Shown here: positions 58,540 to 64,000 of the stretch, piece by piece
How the letters are laid out: each line of letters begins with the position of its first letter
Numbering within the stretch: the first letter of the stretch is position 1
Source of the DNA: a cyanobacterium endosymbiont of Rhopalodia gibberula
GTDB lineage: Bacteria; Cyanobacteriota; Cyanobacteriia; Cyanobacteriales; Microcystaceae
Reading direction: 5' to 3'
DNA: 64,000 bases
NCBI RefSeq assembly: GCF_003574135.1
Contig: NZ_AP018341.1
Span: 1,302,001 to 1,366,000, forward strand
Position numbers and translations under genes: made by a program
Notes under the pieces: model-generated
Seen by the model: only the letters and a program-made list of their open reading frames with translations
Told to the model about the DNA's origin: nothing
Database searches by the model: none

Positions 58540-58894
58540 AAACTTCAGTCCAAAAGACTTAAAATAGCACAAGTTACTTTTACCAAGTTTATTAACAACC
58601 TTAGCCAATACAAAATGTATAATTGTAAATTATACTTTGCTATTTGCAAACTGGTATTAATATACTATTAAACAAATGTTACCACTACAGCATCATCTAA
58701 TATCTTGCGATAGCAATAGCGCTGCAATCGATTTTTTTGAATGCAGATACTCTTCTCTTTTGAGAACAACAAAACTTTCCGTTTTTTAAAATTGAATAAT
58801 GGTGACAGTAATCCTTATCAAGATGATAGTTATGTGTTAATCATTAACAATTCTTGAGTGTTATAAATAGTATTTCATACATCAAAATAAAATG

Positions 58895-58920
58895 TAGGGT
58901 GGGGAATTGTCCACCCCATG
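58895..58920 (-). terminator. Terminator of bvdR with GTAGGGTGG-type palindrome
   Basis: On the minus strand, ggggtgg and the complementary ccaccc (58911-58916 and 58897-58902) form a stem, followed by tacattttatttt, a U-rich tract. It lies 8 nt after the bvdR stop. The core gtagggtgg matches the palindrome at 25836-25875. Confidence 0.7.
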
Positions 58921-58927
58921 CTTTTTC

Positions 58928-59932
58928 TTACTCAACATTCAATTTAGAGCCCAATTGAGAAGACTGGTAAGCAACATCAGCAACTTGCAGGGCATAAAGA
59001 CTTGATTGCGGCTTAATATAAAGGGGAGTTTCTTCAAACAGATGATCTAAAATTTGTTCAGTATCTTGGGCAAATAAACCGTGACGACTGCCTAATTCAA
59101 TGGTTCTGGTACCTTCTTCTGTAATTAATGTCCCTAAATTACCAACAAATTTTAAGGTTCCGCGACTTCCATATAATTCAAATATTCGCTCATTTTCCCA
59201 AAACACCTCTCCTTTGCTATATGCTAAATCAACTTTTAACCGATTATTAAACTCCAATTGAGCATCGCATAAACAAGCTGTAAAATATCCCTCTTCTAGA
59301 GCATCCCAATAGCGAATATGAGAGGATACACTATGTACTGCGCCAAATAAGTCAGTAAAGCGATGAATATGAGGTAAAGCAGCTATTAGGGGAAAGCCAA
59401 ACATTTCTCGATGATAAGTCCAACGGCGTGGGGCTGGTTTTTGAGAGGTGGTTGTTGCATAACGACCATAAAAGACTTGACCTAATTGGGAAAGATATTG
59501 GCGGGTTTTTTGATGCATTTCCCCCAAAAGTTCAATATGTTCGATGTGTAGAAGTTTTTCTTGTTGAATGGCTAAGGATAGTAACTCAGATCCTTCAGCA
59601 AAATTGAGAGCTAAGGGATATTCTAAAATTACATGTTTTCCAGTTTTGAGCGCTCTGCGAGCGATCACGGCATGATCTCGGTTGATGGTACAAATAACTA
59701 CTAAGTCAACCTCTTGACGGCTAATCAGTGATTCCCAAGACTCACAAGTAGAAATACCGTAGGTTCGACCAAAAGTAGTTACTCTATCGGGAGTATGTCC
59801 TGTGACACAACACAGTTGTGCTCGCTCGTCTTGGAGAAAGGTCTCTGCTCGTCTCTGGGCGGCATATCCTGTGCCAATAATACCAACCTTTAGGGGCTGC
59901 GAGAGGGAATATATCTTCCTTATTGAGTTCAT
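58928..59932 (-). CDS. bvdR: Biliverdin reductase (Gfo/Idh/MocA fold)
   Basis: The 334-residue protein has an N-terminal Rossmann domain (KVGIIGTGYAAQRRAETFLQ, residues 15-34) and the oxidoreductase motif HVILEYPLALNFAEGSELLS. Stretches such as LLHIEHIELLGEMHQKTRQY, RRWTYHREMFGFPLIAALPH and GSRHGLFAQDTEQILDHL match, from memory, cyanobacterial BvdR of the Synechocystis type more closely than sugar dehydrogenases. BvdR reduces biliverdin IX-alpha to bilirubin with NADPH and in Synechocystis affects phycobilisome assembly. A sugar oxidoreductase is the less likely alternative. The start is ATG at 59932; a terminator lies directly downstream. Nothing is missing. Confidence 0.88.
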   Translation of the reverse strand: MNSIRKIYSLSQPLKVGIIGTGYAAQRRAETFLQDERAQLCCVTGHTPDRVTTFGRTYGISTCESWESLISRQEVDLVVICTINRDHAVIARRALKTGKHVILEYPLALNFAEGSELLSLAIQQEKLLHIEHIELLGEMHQKTRQYLSQLGQVFYGRYATTTSQKPAPRRWTYHREMFGFPLIAALPHIHRFTDLFGAVHSVSSHIRYWDALEEGYFTACLCDAQLEFNNRLKVDLAYSKGEVFWENERIFELYGSRGTLKFVGNLGTLITEEGTRTIELGSRHGLFAQDTEQILDHLFEETPLYIKPQSSLYALQVADVAYQSSQLGSKLNVE

Positions 59933-60261
59933 CGTCTATTGATTAGTATGTTGTCTGTAAGTGCGAATCATCAATTGTAGTCATAACTACAATTAATAGT
60001 AATTGATCAAGGATTTTTAGAAGAAAGTTTTCCGACGCGAAATCAATCAAATCACCTTGAAGACAAGATAATAAAAAATTCTTATTTAGCTAGATTATGG
60101 TGGCTTTCTCTCCTAACAAAACATAAGAAAAACTTATTTTAAGTTTATTTGAAAATCTCATTACTAATCCTTTCCTAACTCTGGTTATTTTTCCCTTAGT
60201 ATCAAAGATGAGACTTGCAATCAAGTCCTGCTCAGTAACAGTCAATAGTCGTTTTACTTGA

Positions 60262-60576
<315 letters not shown>

Positions 60577-60630
60577 CTCTTTAACCGGAGTCCGATACCC
60601 ATTAATTTTGACTATAATTGAGTACGGTTC

Positions 60631-60677
60631 AGCAGGGGTATGTTATACAATAATCCCTGCTTTATCATTTTTTTTCA
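60631..60677 (+). terminator. Rho-independent terminator of petF
   Basis: agcaggg (60631-60637) pairs with ccctgct (60655-60661), loop about 17 nt with some further pairing, followed by ttatcatttttttt. It lies 55 nt after the petF stop. This is the most classical terminator in the window. Confidence 0.75.
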
Positions 60678-60961
60678 TTTACTGTCAATTTTATCGTGAA
60701 TAGTTAATCAATTTATCAAAAGCTATCAAGTAACTGATCAAGACAAGGCGAAGGCTTTGGTAAAAGTTAGCTGCTGAGATTAGTCGTGGTTATTTCTTAA
60801 TTATTCTTTATAATCAATTTTATCTTGCCAATTACGAGGCAGAACCTCAACATAAATCCAATATTTTGGTTGTTGATCTGTAAGTAGAAATTATGTTCAA
60901 GTTTTTAGAATTCAAAATAAAAGTATTATTACTCCAAATTTAAAATAATCAATTTTACAAA

Positions 60962-60998
60962 ACATAGAGTTAATTATTACCTAAAATTAACTCTATGT
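60962..60998. repeat. 13-bp perfect inverted repeat
   Basis: Arms 60962-60974 and 60986-60998 (acatagagttaat and its complement) with an 11-nt loop. No gene ends nearby. Confidence 0.7.
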
Positions 60999-61029
60999 AA
61001 GCCAAATTAAATATATGCTCCCATGTTTT

Positions 61030-61061
61030 CTCTGTTTTTTAAAAAAATATAAAAAACAGAG
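61030..61061 (+). repeat. 11-bp perfect inverted repeat with poly-T/poly-A stem
   Basis: Arms 61030-61040 (ctctgtttttt) and 61051-61061 (aaaaaacagag) with a 10-nt loop, followed by tattttata. It lies 32 nt after the preceding inverted repeat. It may be a stranded terminator of a lost gene. Confidence 0.65.
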
Positions 61062-62085
61062 TATTTTATACTACTACATTGTTAAAAAACAGCAAAACTT
61101 GATGATAATTTTGAGCAAATAAAATATTCCAGCAATATTTTTTGAATTTTAATATTTGTTATTTCCTCTATAAGGTTTTATGTTGGCTAATATAATTTTG
61201 GTTATTTTATTTTTTAAACAAATGTTTATCTGAATAAATAAAGATATGGAGATTTTTAATAATTAATTCTTCAGTTAAACATACAAAATGCTTTGACCAA
61301 ATTTATATTTCAAAAATAATCGCTGGTTTTACTCCAAAAATTTCTAATTATTCTTCTTGATTAGATTATTTTAATCATATTAAATCTGAGACAGATTTGC
61401 CTAAAGCTAAAGGAGTCAAGTGAGCATAATATAATTCTACTTTTAAACCAAACACTTAGAGGTAGTAGAAGCTGTTCAATAAATTCAACAATATCTAATC
61501 CATCAACAACATTAAGCCACATTTTAGTTCTTAATAAACTTAATCTATTGTTAGCATCTGATAAGAACTTAACTCCTCTTAATAAGACATTAATAAAACT
61601 CTCAAAAAATATAATTTTCGTCTCGATGCTATCCACTTTAATTTTCTATTTAAAAATTTTAAATTCTTGACTATAACCTTACTGCTATTTCTCTAAAACA
61701 GACTTTTATCTTGATAATAAATAACAATATTAAATTCTCTTCTTTCTTCTGCCTCTGTATGAGATAAAACTAACTTCTATCAAGCTAATTAAAAGCCAAA
61801 CTGACACCCAGAAGAACTATCAGGAATACTTCTAATGTAATCTTCACTTAAATTATTATCTACACCCTGAAAAAATTTTAAAGTTTAATTTGAAAGTTTC
61901 TAAACTAATCCAAGATGAAGGAACAATTTATATTCAACCAATACCACTAATTTTATTAGTTTATGAAGAAGAATAATTTTCTCGCCTTATGTTAAACTAT
62001 ATAACTAGTTTTCAAAGGTTGGTAAAAAAATAAAAATAGCAATTAAATCGATTTAATTGACTTTAATAAAAATTAAAATAAATAA

Positions 62086-63585
62086 TCAATCTTGGAACCA
62101 ACTAACATCAAGATAATTAATTTTTGCATAGGGTTCTAAAGCTGTTAAGATTCGACTACCATAACTTCGATAATTGACTCGATTATCCAATAAAGCCACC
62201 ACGCCTTGACTTTCCCGTAACGGCATCACCACCCGTTGAATTATCTTCATAGCTGTAGGTAAAAGATAGAAACGAAACCAATCTTTATGTTGTTTTTTAT
62301 AATAGCCAACACGGGCAGCCACTAAAGGATTTTCTAAGGAAGGAATTGGTAAAGTCGCCATTACTAACAATTGAGGTATGGGTAATTCTTCATGATTATG
62401 ATGCCAAAAATCCCAACCACTAATTAGAATTCCATTATTAGGAATTTTAGTCCTTTCTACTTGTACCCGCGATCCAAATTCAGCAGCTAAAGCTGTTCCA
62501 ACTCGCGCTTTTAAGGGCATGTCATCAATTATGATGACAATCAGTTGTGAACGATGACAACATAAAGTAACAAGACGACGAACTTGGTCAAGCATTACTC
62601 CTTGAAATTCAGGTGTATTTGGCATTGGTAAGCGATCACGAATATACAATTTAATAAATTCATTTTGTCGATTAGGAGAAAATCTAAGACACAGAACATC
62701 ATTTTTTAATCCAATGCTATCACGGTAAGTTGTTGCAGTTTTATCCCCATCGAGAAACCCACCCATCAAAACAACAGGCGATGTTTGCCAAATCGACTCT
62801 AACATGGAACCTACTTCCAAGGGACTACTATGAAGGGAAAAATCTTGAATTTCATCGTCTATAGAAGCCCAAAGTAACTGACTTTTTGCTGACATTTTTT
62901 TCCAGAATTTTTTAAAGGATGAGTCTCCTGTAAGTACTTCTCCTAAATGTTGCAAAGTCTTATATTCCTCTTGGGTTAATAGATAACATTGATAGGGATT
63001 ATTGGAACGGCTTAGAATCTTTTTTGTAAGATAAAGACGAACCTCTTGAATTAAATTGCCATAGGCCGAATAGTTTTTTTGTAGTTGTTGCCAATGGTGA
63101 GGTTTAAGGGTGCTAGTAAAGTATTCCCTTGTCCAGTATTCTAACTCATCAGCATTATCGATTAAAGTAGGAATTTTAAGGGAAAAATAACTTTTTTTTT
63201 CTAGGCGAGCACTTAACCAAGTTTGGGGGGAGACCATTAATATCCCCTGAAAATTATCCCAAGTTAATTTTTCATCTTCTGTATGAATAACTTGATCAGT
63301 TTGTAACCATTCTTGTAGTTTAGGAATAATTCCGGTTAATAATTTTTCTTGAAGTGTAGAAGAGGCGACTAATAAAACAGGGCGATCACTCAGTAATGCT
63401 GGCATTAAATAACTACATCCATAACGGGATACTGTACTTCCAGTTTGAATAATTGTTGAACGTCCCAAGCGCAAACCCCTTGAGATTAATCTTGCCATGG
63501 CAAGGTGGTGATCCCATAAAGGCAGTCCTTGCTGGCGTAAAAATGCTCGCAGTGAGGAATGAACTTCTGCTTCAAGTAGGGTCAT
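62086..63585 (-). CDS. DinG-like helicase-family protein lacking Walker A
   Basis: From ATG 63585 (a TTG at 63591 would add two residues) the protein has 499 residues. It resembles cyanobacterial DinG/XPD-like proteins: the N-terminal LRQQGLPLWDHHLAMARLIS, a motif I-like region RSTIIQTGSTVSRYGCSYLM, TLIDNADELEYWTREYF in place of DEAH, and a helicase C-terminal region GILISGWDFWHHNHEELPIP and VVALLDNRVNYRSYGSRILT. The usual GxGKT Lys is absent and the DEAH-like motif is changed, so it may not unwind DNA. The FeS-type Cys cluster is not evident. The role is unknown. The neighbouring space is AT-rich. Confidence 0.75.
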   Translation of the reverse strand: MTLLEAEVHSSLRAFLRQQGLPLWDHHLAMARLISRGLRLGRSTIIQTGSTVSRYGCSYLMPALLSDRPVLLVASSTLQEKLLTGIIPKLQEWLQTDQVIHTEDEKLTWDNFQGILMVSPQTWLSARLEKKSYFSLKIPTLIDNADELEYWTREYFTSTLKPHHWQQLQKNYSAYGNLIQEVRLYLTKKILSRSNNPYQCYLLTQEEYKTLQHLGEVLTGDSSFKKFWKKMSAKSQLLWASIDDEIQDFSLHSSPLEVGSMLESIWQTSPVVLMGGFLDGDKTATTYRDSIGLKNDVLCLRFSPNRQNEFIKLYIRDRLPMPNTPEFQGVMLDQVRRLVTLCCHRSQLIVIIIDDMPLKARVGTALAAEFGSRVQVERTKIPNNGILISGWDFWHHNHEELPIPQLLVMATLPIPSLENPLVAARVGYYKKQHKDWFRFYLLPTAMKIIQRVVMPLRESQGVVALLDNRVNYRSYGSRILTALEPYAKINYLDVSWFQD

Positions 63586-64000
63586 TGACAATCATTTTTT
63601 TTAATAAGGTGTATTTTAACATTTTTATTAACTATGTACAATTCATTTTGCGTCTAAAACTTAGACTTTTTATAGGTTTTACCTTTTATATTTTATTCCT
63701 AAGTTTTATAGCAATAAACCTAAATATTAATATTCAATCAGAAAAATTTTTATGTTTAATGTCTATTTTTAGATTTAGAATAAAAATTATTATTTTTCTG
63801 ATACATTATCCAATATAAGAATTTTTAAAGTTATGAGTCACTAATTTATCAGACTTGGTCTAAAATAGTAGATATATAATTTATACTGATTTATTTGTCT
63901 AATTTTATTTTATAATATCTTTGTGGCGATTTTGTAGACTTCTATTTGACCCCATTTTATTGTTCCAGTTTAGCTTTAATTAAACTGTTGTCTTTGATAT
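63586..64000. other. AT-rich end of window
   Basis: No supported gene. A + strand frame at 63453-63818 mostly overlaps the DinG-like gene in the other direction and continues as low-complexity hydrophobic sequence; I judge it a shadow. The DinG-like gene promoter should lie near 63600-63700. Confidence 0.5.

Larger units (their letters stand above)
60704..62085. other. 1.4-kb AT-rich gap with relics and two hairpins
   Basis: No intact gene. On the minus strand about 60890-60801 a clear coding-like run reads TDQQPKYWIYVEVLPRNWQD followed by KIDYKE and a stop; I do not recognise the family. A 91-codon minus frame at 61361-61636 (with FINVLLRGVKFLSDANNRLS) may be another relic, with a shifted-frame piece AHLTPLALGKSVSDLI. 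Hairpins are at 60962-60998 (13-bp arms) and 61030-61061 (11-bp arms, ctctgtttttt). All boundaries are approximate. Confidence 0.4.

Noticed and set aside
61361-61636. Urea-transporter-like fragment (FINVLLRGV)
   Set aside because: The resemblance is limited to a few residues and the rest does not fit; left as an unidentified relic.
63453-63818. 121-codon + strand frame at the right end
   Set aside because: Its first part is antisense to the DinG-like gene and the rest is AT-driven hydrophobic sequence.

Overview
This window looks like a cyanobacterial chromosome under strong genome reduction. The genes are cyanobacterial throughout: group 2 sigma factor, DUF760 and DUF3146 proteins, plant-type ferredoxin PetF, cyanobacterial biliverdin reductase, class II AsnRS and GlyRS beta subunit. 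The DNA is very AT-rich, and the coding intervals I can support add up to only about 72% of the window. The remainder is long AT-rich stretches holding decayed genes (mutY, an RTX-type calcium-binding protein, a pentapeptide-repeat protein, unidentified fragments) and many perfect hairpins. I found only two full HIP1 octamers (GCGATCGC) by eye. A reduced cyanobacterial endosymbiont related to Crocosphaera/Cyanothece, such as the spheroid bodies of rhopalodiacean diatoms, fits best. This is inference and is not proven by the sequence.

Layout. 1-13.2 kb: housekeeping genes separated by decay: rpsN (cut by the window edge), an LCP-family ligase, dxr, a NUDIX domain that is the surviving tail of a dead mutY, DUF760, a group 2 sigma factor, trpD, ispF, asnS, a small membrane protein, msrB and a GST. 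14.3-29.5 kb: glyS, HAD hydrolase, RibD-like reductase, COG3146 acetyltransferase-like protein, a small conserved protein, two separate 5-oxoprolinase/hydantoinase halves, HIT protein, an AT-rich desert with hairpins, an IscA/SufA-type protein, a TPR protein plus M48 protease pair, and tRNA-Leu(CAA).

29.6-55.9 kb: a 26 kb surface-glycan locus that is largely intact although its surroundings have decayed. It encodes a zinc-site sugar methyltransferase, a GtrB-type polyprenyl-phosphate glycosyltransferase, an FAD oxidoreductase, four GT-C/GT39-like membrane proteins, two PF10131-type large membrane proteins flanking a small methyltransferase, an FkbM methyltransferase coupled by a TAATG overlap to a 1001-residue GT4+GT2 enzyme, and a 1190-residue double GT-B enzyme. 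A plausible scheme is that GtrB makes polyprenyl-phosphate sugars, the GT-C proteins use them on the periplasmic side, and the cytosolic enzymes build and methylate the chain. No Wzx, Wzy, Wza or ABC exporter is visible here. The LCP protein at the left could attach glycans to the wall, but it lies far from the cluster.

56-64 kb: an RTX pseudogene, DUF3146, a possible 31-residue ORF, bvdR, petF and a DinG-like protein without a Walker A lysine.

The strongest observations are: (i) mutY is destroyed by stops and frameshifts while its C-terminal NUDIX domain stays open; (ii) a perfect 19-bp hairpin inside mutY looks like an inverted copy of the adjacent mutY sequence, suggesting that some hairpins in decaying DNA arise by template switching; (iii) the glycan locus is preserved.
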